DNA of 64,000 nucleotides, from positions 3,906,001-3,970,000 of the forward strand of contig NZ_CP109055.1 in assembly GCF_035975855.1 (NCBI RefSeq), in the 5' to 3' direction. A program made the position numbers and the translations under genes. Position 1 is the first letter of the stretch. Each line of letters opens with the position of its first letter. The notes below the pieces were generated by a model. That model made no database searches. It saw only the letters and a program-made list of their open reading frames with translations, and was not told where the DNA came from. This document shows, piece after piece, positions 53,941 through 62,245 of the stretch. This DNA comes from Streptomyces sp. NBC_01304 (GTDB lineage Bacteria > Actinomycetota > Actinomycetes > Streptomycetales > Streptomycetaceae).

Positions 53941-55641
53941 TCAGAACCCGGCCGGCTCCGTATACACGCCCCACTCGTCGCGGAGCACCCCGCAGATCTC
54001 GCCCAACGTGGCCTCGGCCCGCACCGCGTCCAGCATGGGCGCGATCATGTTGGCCCCGGACCGGGCCGCCGCGAGCATCGCATCAAGAGAAGCCCGGACG
54101 CGCGCGTCATCCCGCCCGGCCTTCCGAGCGGAAAGCTCACGAACCTGATCCCGCTCCACCTCGTGCGAGACCCGCAGAATCTCCAGGTCCCCCGTCACCG
54201 ACCCGTGGTGACAGTTGACCCCGACCACCCTCTTGTCCCCCTTCTCGAGGGACCGCTGGTACTGGAAGGCCGACTCCGCGATCTCCCCGGTGAACCACCC
54301 GTCCTCGATGCCCCGCAGGATCCCGGACGTGATCGGCCCGATCGGATGCACCCCGTCGGGGTGCGCCCGCGTACCCCGCTCCTTGATCTGGTCGAAGATC
54401 TTCTCCGCATCGGCCTCGATGCGATCGGTCAGCTGCTCGATGTACCAGGAACCGCCCAGCGGGTCCGCGACGTTGGCGACCCCGGTCTCCTCCATCAGCA
54501 CCTGCTGCGTACGCAGCGCGATCTCGGCCGCCTGCTCCGAGGGCAGCGCAAGCGTCTCGTCCAGGGCATTGGTGTGCAGCGAGTTGGTTCCGCCGAGGAC
54601 CGCCGCCAGGGCCTCCACCGCCGTACGGACGACGTTGTTGTACGGCTGCTGAGCGGTCAGCGAGACCCCCGCGGTCTGCGTGTGGAAGCGCAGCCACTGG
54701 GCCTTGTCCGTCTGGGCGCCGTACACGTCCTTCATCCAGCGCGCCCAGATCCTGCGCGCGGCGCGGAACTTGGCGATCTCCTCGAAGAAGTCGACGTGCG
54801 CGTCGAAGAAGAAGGACAGACCCGGGGCGAAGACGTCCACGTCGAGCCCGCGGGAGAGGCCCAGCTCCACGTACCCGAAGCCGTCGGCGAGGGTGTACGC
54901 CAGCTCCTGCGCGGCCGTCGCCCCGGCCTCGCGGATGTGATAGCCGGAGACCGAGAGCGGCTTGTACGCGGGGATGTCCCGGGCGCAGTGCTCCATCAGG
55001 TCGCCGATGAGGCGCAGATGGGGCTCGGGCTGGAACAGCCACTCCTTCTGCGCGATGTACTCCTTGAAGATGTCCGTCTGGAGGGTGCCGTTGAGCACCC
55101 CCGGGTCGACGCCCTGCCGCTCGGCGGCGACGAGGTACATGCAGAAGACCGGGACGGCCGGCCCGGAGATCGTCATCGAGGTCGTGACGTCGCCCAGCTG
55201 GATGCCCTGGAAGAGGACCTCCATGTCGGCCGCCGAGTCGATCGCGACGCCACAGTGCCCGACCTCGCCGAGCGAGCGCTCGTCGTCCGAGTCGCGGCCC
55301 ATCAGGGTCGGCATGTCGAAGGCGACCGAGAGGCCGCCGCCGCCGTTGGCCAGGATCTTCTTGTAGCGCTCGTTCGTCTGCTCGGCATTGCCGAAGCCCG
55401 CGAACTGGCGGATGGTCCAGGTCCGGCCGCGGTAGCCGGTGGGGTAGAGGCCGCGCGTGAAGGGGTATTCGCCGGGCCAGCCGATCCGCTCGAACCCTTC
55501 GTACGTGTCCCCGGGGCGGGGCCCGTAGGCGGGGTCGACCGGATCGCCGGAGAGCGTGGTGAAGTCGGCGTCCCGCTTGCGGGCCTTGTCGTACCTGGCC
55601 TGCCAGCGACGGCGGCCCTCTTCGATCGCGTCAGCGTCCAT
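53941..55641 (-). CDS. icmA: Isobutyryl-CoA mutase large subunit
   Basis: A 566-residue coenzyme B12-dependent mutase interconverting isobutyryl-CoA and n-butyryl-CoA, which feeds valine-derived carbon into polyketide and fatty-acid pools. Length and sequence match IcmA of S. cinnamonensis/S. coelicolor as I remember them. There is no C-terminal cobalamin domain; that sits on the separate small subunit IcmB, which is not in the window. Motifs: GRTWTIRQFAGFGNAEQTNERYKK, SMTISGPAVPVFCMYLVAAE (substrate contact), QQPYNNVVRTAVEALAAVLGGTNSLHTN. Start ATG 55641 has AGAGGC directly upstream. A perfect 22-bp palindrome (55651-55672) overlaps the promoter. It is last in a minus-strand set with DUF3817-like, MarR and MFS genes. 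Confidence 0.94.
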   Translation of the reverse strand: MDADAIEEGRRRWQARYDKARKRDADFTTLSGDPVDPAYGPRPGDTYEGFERIGWPGEYPFTRGLYPTGYRGRTWTIRQFAGFGNAEQTNERYKKILANGGGGLSVAFDMPTLMGRDSDDERSLGEVGHCGVAIDSAADMEVLFQGIQLGDVTTSMTISGPAVPVFCMYLVAAERQGVDPGVLNGTLQTDIFKEYIAQKEWLFQPEPHLRLIGDLMEHCARDIPAYKPLSVSGYHIREAGATAAQELAYTLADGFGYVELGLSRGLDVDVFAPGLSFFFDAHVDFFEEIAKFRAARRIWARWMKDVYGAQTDKAQWLRFHTQTAGVSLTAQQPYNNVVRTAVEALAAVLGGTNSLHTNALDETLALPSEQAAEIALRTQQVLMEETGVANVADPLGGSWYIEQLTDRIEADAEKIFDQIKERGTRAHPDGVHPIGPITSGILRGIEDGWFTGEIAESAFQYQRSLEKGDKRVVGVNCHHGSVTGDLEILRVSHEVERDQVRELSARKAGRDDARVRASLDAMLAAARSGANMIAPMLDAVRAEATLGEICGVLRDEWGVYTEPAGF

Positions 55642-55650
55642 GCCTCTGAA

Positions 55651-55672
55651 TTTACTAGGACGTCCTAGTAAA
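55651..55672 (-). promoter_or_regulatory. Perfect 22-bp palindrome upstream of icmA
   Basis: The core is TACTAGGACGTCCTAGTA, extended by TT and AA at the ends, fully symmetric. It lies 10-31 bp before the icmA start, so a bound dimer would block translation-proximal transcription. TetR- or GntR-like site; the adjacent MarR protein is another candidate. Confidence 0.75.
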
Positions 55673-55726
55673 TGTCGATGGACAACCGCCGTGGCTTGGC
55701 ACACGGCGGGGAGGTCCGGGCGTCGG

Positions 55727-56065
55727 TCAGGCCTTGGCGACCGCGGTGCCGTCCTCGGTGACCAGCGGCTCGACCTCGGCGGAGACCTTGCGCTCGACGA
55801 AGAACGCGGCCGTCGGGATCGTGCCCGCGATGAGCACCCAGAGCTGCTTGCCGACCGGCCACTTGGCCTTGGAGCCCAGGTCGAAGGCGAAGGCGAGGTA
55901 GAGGACGTACAGCCAGCCGTGCGCGATACCCACGATCTTGGTGAAGTCCGCGGCACCGTCCATGCCCAGGACGTACTTGCCGATCATGCCGAGGGTCAGC
56001 AGGACCAGGAGGACACCGGTGACGTAGGCCATGATGCGATAGCGGGTCAGGACGCTCTTCTTCAT
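55727..56065 (-). CDS. DUF3817-like membrane protein
   Basis: A 112-residue protein with three TM segments (YVTGVLLVLLTLGMIGKYVL, GWLYVLYLAFAFDL, LWVLIAGTIPTAAFFVERKV), matching the small DUF3817 family (YdzA-like) in layout. The ATG at 56065 is preceded by a weak site. It is placed between MarR and icmA and often accompanies a MarR gene in Streptomyces. Function unknown. Confidence 0.85.
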   Translation of the reverse strand: MKKSVLTRYRIMAYVTGVLLVLLTLGMIGKYVLGMDGAADFTKIVGIAHGWLYVLYLAFAFDLGSKAKWPVGKQLWVLIAGTIPTAAFFVERKVSAEVEPLVTEDGTAVAKA

Positions 56066-56128
56066 GCGTACGAGCGTAACCGTCCGCTTTGGGCGATCTT
56101 CGCGAGGGTCAGCCGGGCCGGCCGGGCC

Positions 56129-56638
56129 TTACTGGTCCTCGAAATCGGCGGCGGCCACCCGCAACGGGCGGAGCATCGCGAAGATCTCGGAGCACTCCTC
56201 GGCGTCGTACACCCCGAGCCCGAAGTCCATCGCCATCAGGTCGCGGGTCGCCGCGTCCACCGCCTCGCGGCCCTTGTCCGTGATGGAGGCGAGGGTGCCG
56301 CGGCCGTCGTTGGGGTTGGGGCGCTTGGCCACCAGGCCCGACTTCACCAGGCGGTCCACGGTGTTCGTCACCGAGGTGGGGTGCACCATCAGCCGCTCGC
56401 CGATCTTCGACATCGGCAGCTCGCCGGCCTTGGAGAAGGTGAGCAGGACGAGCGCCTCGTAGCGCGCGAAGGTCAGCCCGTACGGCTTGACGACCGCGTC
56501 GACCTCGGCGAGCAGGATCTGGTGGGCGCGCATGATCGAGGTGATCGCGGCCATCGAGGGCACGGACCCCCAGCGCTGCTTCCAGAGTTCGTCGGCTCGG
56601 GCGATGGGGTCGAAGGGGAGGCTGAGCGGCTTGGGCAC
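56129..56638 (-). CDS. MarR-family transcriptional regulator
   Basis: A 169-residue winged-helix regulator: dimer helices (WKQRWGSVPSMAAITSIMRA), core GLTFARYEALVLLTFSKAGELPMSKIGERLMVHPTSVTNTVDRLVKSGLV and wing PNPNDGRGTLASITDKG. The start is the GTG at 56638. It follows the MFS gene by 10 bp and precedes the DUF3817-like gene, so all may be one transcript. It could regulate the MFS gene or icmA. Confidence 0.9.
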   Translation of the reverse strand: MPKPLSLPFDPIARADELWKQRWGSVPSMAAITSIMRAHQILLAEVDAVVKPYGLTFARYEALVLLTFSKAGELPMSKIGERLMVHPTSVTNTVDRLVKSGLVAKRPNPNDGRGTLASITDKGREAVDAATRDLMAMDFGLGVYDAEECSEIFAMLRPLRVAAADFEDQ

Positions 56639-56648
56639 GGCACCGACC

Positions 56649-57938
56649 TTACCCGGCGGTCACATGCTGGTCAGCCCCGTCTCGCTCTTCGGTCGGCTCC
56701 GTCCGCCCGGCGGCCTCTTGGGCCTGCTTCACCTCTCGTACGAGCAGGAGTGAGCAGAGCGTTCCGAGGACTCCGGCCCCGGCAACGACGTACGACACCG
56801 GGAAGAACTCCGCGGCGAGCCCGGAGAGCGCCATGCCCACGCCCTGGATCGTCATCAGGCCCGCCGCCATCAGCGTCATCGCGCTGCCCTTGAGGTCCTC
56901 GGGCACCGCCGCGACGAACCACGCGTCGACGCCCATCACATACGCGCCCGCCGCCCCCGCGAGCAGCAGGACGAACGAGGTGAGGGCGAGGCCGGGCGTG
57001 AGGACGTACACGAGGAAGGGGAGCAGTCCGGCCGCGGCCAGCGGGAGCGTCACGCGCGAGCGGGAGCGCGGGCTGAGCCGGGAGCCGACGTAGAGCTCGG
57101 CGGCGATGTGCCCGACGGGCATCGCGCACATCATCAGGCCGAGGGCGGCCGGGCCCGCGCCGATGCGGTCGGCGTAGGGCGCGGCGAGCGCCTCGGGGGC
57201 GACGACGAAGCCGGTCGGCACCCACAGGAGCAGCATCAGCGCGCGCATCCGCCGGTCGGCGAAGACCCGCCGGGCCCCGGTGAGCGATTCCCGCAGCAGC
57301 GTGCCGCCGCCCGAGGACCGGGCGGGGCGCGCCTTCGTGCCGAGGCGCAGCAGGGTCGCGGAGAGCAGGAAGGTGACGAGGGTGACGGTGATGGCGCCGC
57401 GCGCCGACAGAGCCGCGAGCAGCAGTCCGCCCGCACCGAACCCGGCGAGCACCGCGCTCTGCGACACGATCCGCAGGAGCGAGCGACCGAGGACGAACAG
57501 GTCGCCCTCGCCGAGGATGTCGGTGAGGGCCGCCATCCGCGTCCCGGTGAAGACGGGCGAGATCGAGGCGACGACGCAGCGCAGCGCGAGCAGCCCGCCG
57601 ACGGGTGTGCCGGGCAGCACCATCACGGCCACGCAGGCGGCACACACCAGGTCGCAGACGACGAGGACGCGGCGGGCCGGATAGCGGTCGGCGACCGAGG
57701 CGAAGAGCGTGCCGCCGACCAGATAGGGCAGAAAGCCGAGCGCGAAGGTGAGGGCGCTGAGCAGCGGCGACCCGGTGAGCTGGTAGACGAGGACGGTCAG
57801 CGCGATCTCGCAGACGACGACGCCGAGCAGGGACAGTGTGTGCGCGGCGAACACGGCCCGGAACTCGCGGACCTGGAACACGGCGGCGTAGCTCGTGCGT
57901 GGAGAGCCTTCTTCGGGGCTTTCGGCTGCGGTCGACAT
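56649..57938 (-). CDS. MFS transporter
   Basis: A 429-residue twelve-TM transporter of the general enterobactin/macrolide-exporter look (MFS_3-like): VFQVREFRAVFAAHTLSLLG, motif A-like FASVADRYPARRVLVVCD and a hydrophilic middle loop ARPARSSGGGTLLRESLTGA. The ATG at 57938 is chosen; its RBS is weak. It is divergent from the ArsR-like gene at 58020. The substrate is unknown. Confidence 0.87.
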   Translation of the reverse strand: MSTAAESPEEGSPRTSYAAVFQVREFRAVFAAHTLSLLGVVVCEIALTVLVYQLTGSPLLSALTFALGFLPYLVGGTLFASVADRYPARRVLVVCDLVCAACVAVMVLPGTPVGGLLALRCVVASISPVFTGTRMAALTDILGEGDLFVLGRSLLRIVSQSAVLAGFGAGGLLLAALSARGAITVTLVTFLLSATLLRLGTKARPARSSGGGTLLRESLTGARRVFADRRMRALMLLLWVPTGFVVAPEALAAPYADRIGAGPAALGLMMCAMPVGHIAAELYVGSRLSPRSRSRVTLPLAAAGLLPFLVYVLTPGLALTSFVLLLAGAAGAYVMGVDAWFVAAVPEDLKGSAMTLMAAGLMTIQGVGMALSGLAAEFFPVSYVVAGAGVLGTLCSLLLVREVKQAQEAAGRTEPTEERDGADQHVTAG

Positions 57939-57978
57939 GTACAGCAGGTTGCCGCCGCGGCAGTTGGGGCTCCAGACT

Positions 57979-57994
57979 TTCGGCCGGAGCCGAA
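57979..57994. promoter_or_regulatory. Candidate operator between MFS and ArsR-like genes
   Basis: TTCGGCCGGAGCCGAA: perfect 6-bp arms with a 4-bp spacer, in an 81-bp divergent promoter. Confidence 0.5.
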
Positions 57995-58019
57995 TCATTC
58001 ACCGGAGGGCCCGACCCGC

Positions 58020-59003
58020 ATGCCCCTGCAACTGCACTTCGGCGAGGCCGACCTCCTGCGCTGCCGCTTCGCGATATCCCCCCTCTTCGAGACGCAGGCA
58101 GCGATCCGCACGCTCGCCCGCCCCGAGAACCCCGGCTACCACGCCCCCTGGCTGCGCCGCATCCGCCGGGCCGCCGCCGGCCTCGACCTCGCACCACTCC
58201 TGCTCCTGATGCCCGCGCAGGGGCACGGCTCGGACCTCATCTGCCCGCCCCCGCTGGGCCCTTCCGCCTCCTTCGACGAGGAGCTCGCGGCGCTCCGGGC
58301 GACCCCCGCGGACACCGCCCGCCAGGACATCGAGATGTGCCTGGCCGGCCGGACCGGGGCCCGCGAGTCCGCCGTCGGCCGACGCCTCCTGGACGATCCC
58401 GCGCAGGCGGTACGGGACCTCGCGGCCCTCATGGAGCAGGCCTGGCAGGCGCTGGTCGAGCCGGACTGGCCCCGCCTGCGGGCGCTTCTGGAGGCGGATG
58501 TCGCGTACCACTCGCGCCGCCTCGCGGAGCTCGGGTTCGAGCGGCTGCTCGGGGAGTTGAGCCCCCGGATCACCTGGGCGGACTCGACGCTGACCATCGG
58601 CGGGACGCACGGCGACCATCTGCGGGTCCTCGACGGGCAGGGCCTGGTCCTGATGCCGTCGGTGTTCACCTGGCCCGACATCGTCGGCGGCCAGGAGGAG
58701 CCCTGGCAGCCTGCCGTGATCTATCCGGCGCGCGGCATCGGCGGCCTGTGGACCGAGGCGGCCGACCGCACCCCGGACGCCCTCGCCCACCTGCTCGGCC
58801 GGGCCCGCGCCGACGTCCTGTGCGCCCTGGACGAACCGGCCGGCACCACGGCCCTGGCCCACCGCCTGGGGCTCGCCCCGTCCTCGGTGTCGGCGCACCT
58901 GTCCACGCTGCGGGGTGCGGGACTCCTCGTGTCGCGGCGGTACGGGCACCAGGTGCTGTACGAGCGGACGCCGCTGGGGATCGCCCTGGCGACCGGCGCC
59001 TGA
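58020..59003 (+). CDS. ArsR-family winged-helix regulator with long N-terminal domain
   Basis: A 327-residue protein. The HTH is at the C-terminus (RADVLCALDEPAGTTALAHR, then APSSVSAHLSTLRGAGLLVS and YGHQVLYERTPLG), while residues 1-240 form a DUF5937-like domain (LQLHFGEADLLRCRFAISPL, ARPENPGYHAPWLRRIRRAA). No metal-binding Cys cluster is present, so it is not a metal sensor of the classic kind. The ATG follows CGGAGGG. It is divergent from the MFS gene, which it probably represses. Confidence 0.87.
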   Translation: MPLQLHFGEADLLRCRFAISPLFETQAAIRTLARPENPGYHAPWLRRIRRAAAGLDLAPLLLLMPAQGHGSDLICPPPLGPSASFDEELAALRATPADTARQDIEMCLAGRTGARESAVGRRLLDDPAQAVRDLAALMEQAWQALVEPDWPRLRALLEADVAYHSRRLAELGFERLLGELSPRITWADSTLTIGGTHGDHLRVLDGQGLVLMPSVFTWPDIVGGQEEPWQPAVIYPARGIGGLWTEAADRTPDALAHLLGRARADVLCALDEPAGTTALAHRLGLAPSSVSAHLSTLRGAGLLVSRRYGHQVLYERTPLGIALATGA

Positions 59004-59109
59004 GCCACCGGCGGGCGGGCATCCCGAACCGGTGTCGCGCCGGGCCGACCGAAGTCCGTTATGTCAGGATTGCCCGGTCCCAACTGTGCACATCGCCCAA
59101 GGGGGCAGG

Positions 59110-60165
59110 ATGTCCACCCGGTCTTCCCGGTCTTCCCGATCCGTCCGGTTCACGCGCACCACCCGCCGCCTCACCGCCGCGGCCGCCACGCTGACCCTCG
59201 CCCTCGGCTGCTCCTCCGGCGGCGGCCCCGGCTCCTCCTCCGACGCGGCCGAGGCCGCCCTCGTACGGGAGCCCGCCAAGCCGACGCCCGGCTCCCCGTT
59301 CTGGGTCGACCCGAACAGCCCGGCCGCGCAGCAGATCGCGCAGTGGAAGGAGCAGGGCCGCGCCTCGGACGCCGCCGTGCTCCAGCGCATCGCCGAGCAG
59401 CCGCTGGCCGTGTGGCCCGCGGGCGACGAACCCGGCTGGCAAATCAAGGCGGCCCGGGAGGGCGCCACGAAGAACAACCGGACCATGGTCCTGGTCGCGT
59501 ACAACATCCCGCACCGCGACTGCGGCCAGCACTCCGCGGGCGGCGCGCACAGCGAGGACTTCTACCGGCAGTGGATCGGGGCCTTCGCCGACAACATCGA
59601 GGACAAGAAGGCGATCGTCGTCCTGGAGCCGGACGCGATCCCGCACATCGCGGACGGCTGCACCCCCGCCGAGTACCACGAGCAGCGCTACCGGCTGCTG
59701 AGCGAGGCCGTGGCCCGGCTGAAGAAGCAGCCGCACACCAAGGTCTACCTGGACGCAGGCAACCCGGAGTGGATCCGCAACCCGGGCAACCTCGCCCAGC
59801 CGCTGTGGCGCTCCGGCATCGCCAAGGCCGACGGGTTCGCGCTGAACGTGTCCAACTTCCAGTCGGACCAGGAGAACATCGCGTACGGCCGCGAGCTGTC
59901 GAAGCTGCTCGGCGGGAAGCACTTCGTGGTGGATACGAGCCGGAACGGCAACGGGCCCCTGGCCGGGGGGCGCGGGGAGTCCTGGTGCAACCCTCCCGGT
60001 CGCGCCCTGGGGACTCGGCCTACGACCAAGACCGGTGATCCGCTGGTCGACGCCTTCCTCTGGGTCAAGCGACCCGGTGAGTCGGACGGGGAGTGCCGGG
60101 GTGGGCCTTCGGCCGGGAAGTGGTGGCCCGACTATGCGTTGGGCCTGGCTCGCAACAGCAAGTGA
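59110..60165 (+). CDS. cslZ: GH6 endoglucanase/cellobiohydrolase lipoprotein (CslZ-like)
   Basis: A 351-residue secreted GH6 enzyme acting on beta-1,4-glucan. The lipobox-like LALGC at about residues 30-34 suggests membrane anchoring. Catalytic acids are visible: Asp137 in YNIPHRDCG and Asp175 in LEPDAIPHI, with the substrate motif FALNVSNFQSD. The ATG at 59110 follows AAGGGGG. It is convergent with glxA-cslA. In S. coelicolor a GH6 gene (SCO2838, CslZ) lies beside glxA, so this is probably the glucan-trimming partner of CslA/GlxA. Confidence 0.88.
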   Translation: MSTRSSRSSRSVRFTRTTRRLTAAAATLTLALGCSSGGGPGSSSDAAEAALVREPAKPTPGSPFWVDPNSPAAQQIAQWKEQGRASDAAVLQRIAEQPLAVWPAGDEPGWQIKAAREGATKNNRTMVLVAYNIPHRDCGQHSAGGAHSEDFYRQWIGAFADNIEDKKAIVVLEPDAIPHIADGCTPAEYHEQRYRLLSEAVARLKKQPHTKVYLDAGNPEWIRNPGNLAQPLWRSGIAKADGFALNVSNFQSDQENIAYGRELSKLLGGKHFVVDTSRNGNGPLAGGRGESWCNPPGRALGTRPTTKTGDPLVDAFLWVKRPGESDGECRGGPSAGKWWPDYALGLARNSK

Positions 60166-60169
60166 TTCT

Positions 60170-60275
60170 GTCCTCAAACGCCGGACGGGCTGACTTTGTC
60201 AGCCCGTCCGGCGTTTGAGGACACCGCCCGGAGGGCGGAAAGCTCCGCAGGATTTCGGGAAGGGGCGGGGTGGGG
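60170..60275. repeat. Palindromic repeat element (convergent ends), copy 3
   Basis: The inner palindrome has perfect 25-bp arms (60170-60194, 60198-60222) with a TTT loop and core CAAACGCCGGACGGGCTG. Only the right outer arm (TTTCGGGAAGGGGCGGGG, 60253-60270) is present; the left arm is missing. A small CCGCCC/GGGCGG hairpin lies between. It separates the convergent GH6 and glxA genes. Confidence 0.8.
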
Positions 60276-60281
60276 AAGCTG

Positions 60282-62243
60282 CTAGCCCTTCACCTGCACC
60301 CACTTCGCCTCGGACGGAATCCCCTCCTGGTCCGACACGAACACCATGTACCACCCCGGAGGAACCAGCGCCCGATCCGTGGGCGCATCGATCGTGATCG
60401 AGTCCTTGCCCTTCGTCAGGGCGAGGTCGAGCGACCGCTGCTCGACATCCGTCGTGTGCGTGACCGCACTCGGCCGCATCAGCCGGGCCTTCGCGACCCG
60501 CTCGGGGTGCGAGATCTTGAACGTGGCCCGGCCCCGCTGGTCAAGCTCCGAAGGCCCCTCGCCCAGCGCAAGCCGGTCCGCGTCCTTGGCCTTGTGCAGA
60601 TACGGCGGCGTGAAGACCTCCATACGCTGCTCGAACTTGCCCAGCTTGGTGTTGTCCTTGTCGCCGAAGAGCGAGTCCGAGCCGAACGTCGCCACCCGCC
60701 CGTCGGGCAGGAGCAGCGCCTCCGAGTGGTAGTTGCGGCCCACCCGGGGCTCGGCCGCGTCGCGGAAGGCGTTCTGCTTGGGGTCGTAGAACTGGGCCTG
60801 GAGGATGTTGGAGGCACCGCGGCCCCGGTAGTCGGCGGAGCCGCCGCTGGTGAAGACGGAGTCGTCCGGCATGATCACGCTGTTCAAGTAGCGCGTGCCC
60901 TGCGGGAGTTCGGGCCCGGTCTTGAAAGCCGGGTTCTCCTCCTTGAGGTCGATCACGGCCGTACGCTTCGTCGCCTTGTCGGACTCGCCGACGCCTCCAC
61001 CGCCCAGGACCATGACCTTCTGGTCCTGCGCGGGGGGCAGCAGGAGCGAGCTGGAGGTCTCCGTCTGGTCGAGGTCCTCCAGGCCGGGCACCTTGGTGAA
61101 CTTGTTGGTCTTCAGGTCCCACAGGCCCGGCTCGCGGCCCTTCTCGGCGGGCCCGTACCCGGCGTTGGACGCGGGGTAGAAGAGCTTGCCGCCCTTGGTG
61201 AGGTAGAGGGCCGGGTAGGTCGGGAAGTAGCGGAACGGGCCCTTGGACCACTTCTTGGTCTTGGGGTCGTAGATCTCGTTGTCGCCGGGGTCGACCACGC
61301 CGACCTCGTCGAGACCGGACACCGCGAGCACCTTGCCGTCCTGAAGGCCGACCAGGGTCGGGTACCAGCGGGCCTTGGCCATCGGGTCGACCGGGATGTA
61401 CTTCTCGGCCTTGGGGTCGAACTCGTACGCCGCCCGGATGCCCTGGAAGTCCTGCTTCTCCATGTCGATCTTCTCGGTGAGGCCGTAGACGTTGTCCGCG
61501 TCCTCGCCCTTGAAGCCCTCGATCTCGTACTGCGCGGCCTTCTCGGTGACGGCGGCGGGCCCCTCCTCGGCGGCCTGTACGAAGACCCGCTCCTCGGCGG
61601 CCTTGACCTTGGTCTTCCAGGGCTGCATCGCCCCGGAGCGGGAGTAGGTGATGTCGAAGGTGCGCTTCGCCTTGGGGATCTTCACGTCGAACTGGCTGAC
61701 GTAGAGGACCCCGCTGGGCGAGCGGAAGCGGGTGCCCTTCTTCAGGGTCACGGACTTGTCCGGGCTCTCGTTCTTGACCCGCATCAGTCCGCCGGCCTTG
61801 GTGACCGCGCCGTCCAGGACCTCGTAGCGCGCGGTGCCGCCCGCCACCAGGAGCCGCCCGTCCGGGAGTTGGGAGTGCCCGGAGCAGAAGAAGTCCTCGG
61901 GGGTCGCCACCTTCTTGAAGGTGTCGTCCTTCGGGTTCCACAGGATGGTGTCGAAGGAGCCCGCGTCGAACTTCTTCTCGTTGTTGCCGGAGCCCGCGAT
62001 GATCAGGACCTTGCCGGTGTGCAGGAGCGCCGCGTGGATGGCGTTGGTGCGGTACTCCTCGGGGATGTCGACCGTCTTCCAGGAGCCGTACTGCGCCTTG
62101 TAGCCCGGCTGGGAGATCTTGTAGTCGTGGTACTTCTCCTCGGCGAAGGAGAACGCGGCGGGCGCGTTGAGGGCGGCGAGGATGCCCACCCCTCCGACGC
62201 CGAGCACCGTCTTCTTCATCCGCTTCGTCGGCCGGTACGGCAT
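60282..62243 (-). CDS. glxA: GlxA: galactose-oxidase-like copper radical oxidase
   Basis: A 653-residue mono-copper oxidase acting on the CslA beta-glucan at the hyphal tip; in S. lividans it is required for glycan deposition and development. An N-terminal TM/signal (TVLGVGGVGILAALNAPAAF) is followed by kelch-like propellers and a C-terminal DUF1929-type domain. Active-site elements: Cys120 (DFFCSGHSQ) and Tyr294 (ARWYPTL) for the Cys-Tyr cofactor with Trp293 stacked, Tyr-His in RNYHSEALLLPDG and His in VTHTTDVEQR. The ATG at 62243 follows AGGAGG by 9 nt, better than the GTG at 62249. It starts 2 nt after the cslA stop, a coupled operon. Confidence 0.94.
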   Translation of the reverse strand: MPYRPTKRMKKTVLGVGGVGILAALNAPAAFSFAEEKYHDYKISQPGYKAQYGSWKTVDIPEEYRTNAIHAALLHTGKVLIIAGSGNNEKKFDAGSFDTILWNPKDDTFKKVATPEDFFCSGHSQLPDGRLLVAGGTARYEVLDGAVTKAGGLMRVKNESPDKSVTLKKGTRFRSPSGVLYVSQFDVKIPKAKRTFDITYSRSGAMQPWKTKVKAAEERVFVQAAEEGPAAVTEKAAQYEIEGFKGEDADNVYGLTEKIDMEKQDFQGIRAAYEFDPKAEKYIPVDPMAKARWYPTLVGLQDGKVLAVSGLDEVGVVDPGDNEIYDPKTKKWSKGPFRYFPTYPALYLTKGGKLFYPASNAGYGPAEKGREPGLWDLKTNKFTKVPGLEDLDQTETSSSLLLPPAQDQKVMVLGGGGVGESDKATKRTAVIDLKEENPAFKTGPELPQGTRYLNSVIMPDDSVFTSGGSADYRGRGASNILQAQFYDPKQNAFRDAAEPRVGRNYHSEALLLPDGRVATFGSDSLFGDKDNTKLGKFEQRMEVFTPPYLHKAKDADRLALGEGPSELDQRGRATFKISHPERVAKARLMRPSAVTHTTDVEQRSLDLALTKGKDSITIDAPTDRALVPPGWYMVFVSDQEGIPSEAKWVQVKG

Positions 62244-62245
62244 GC

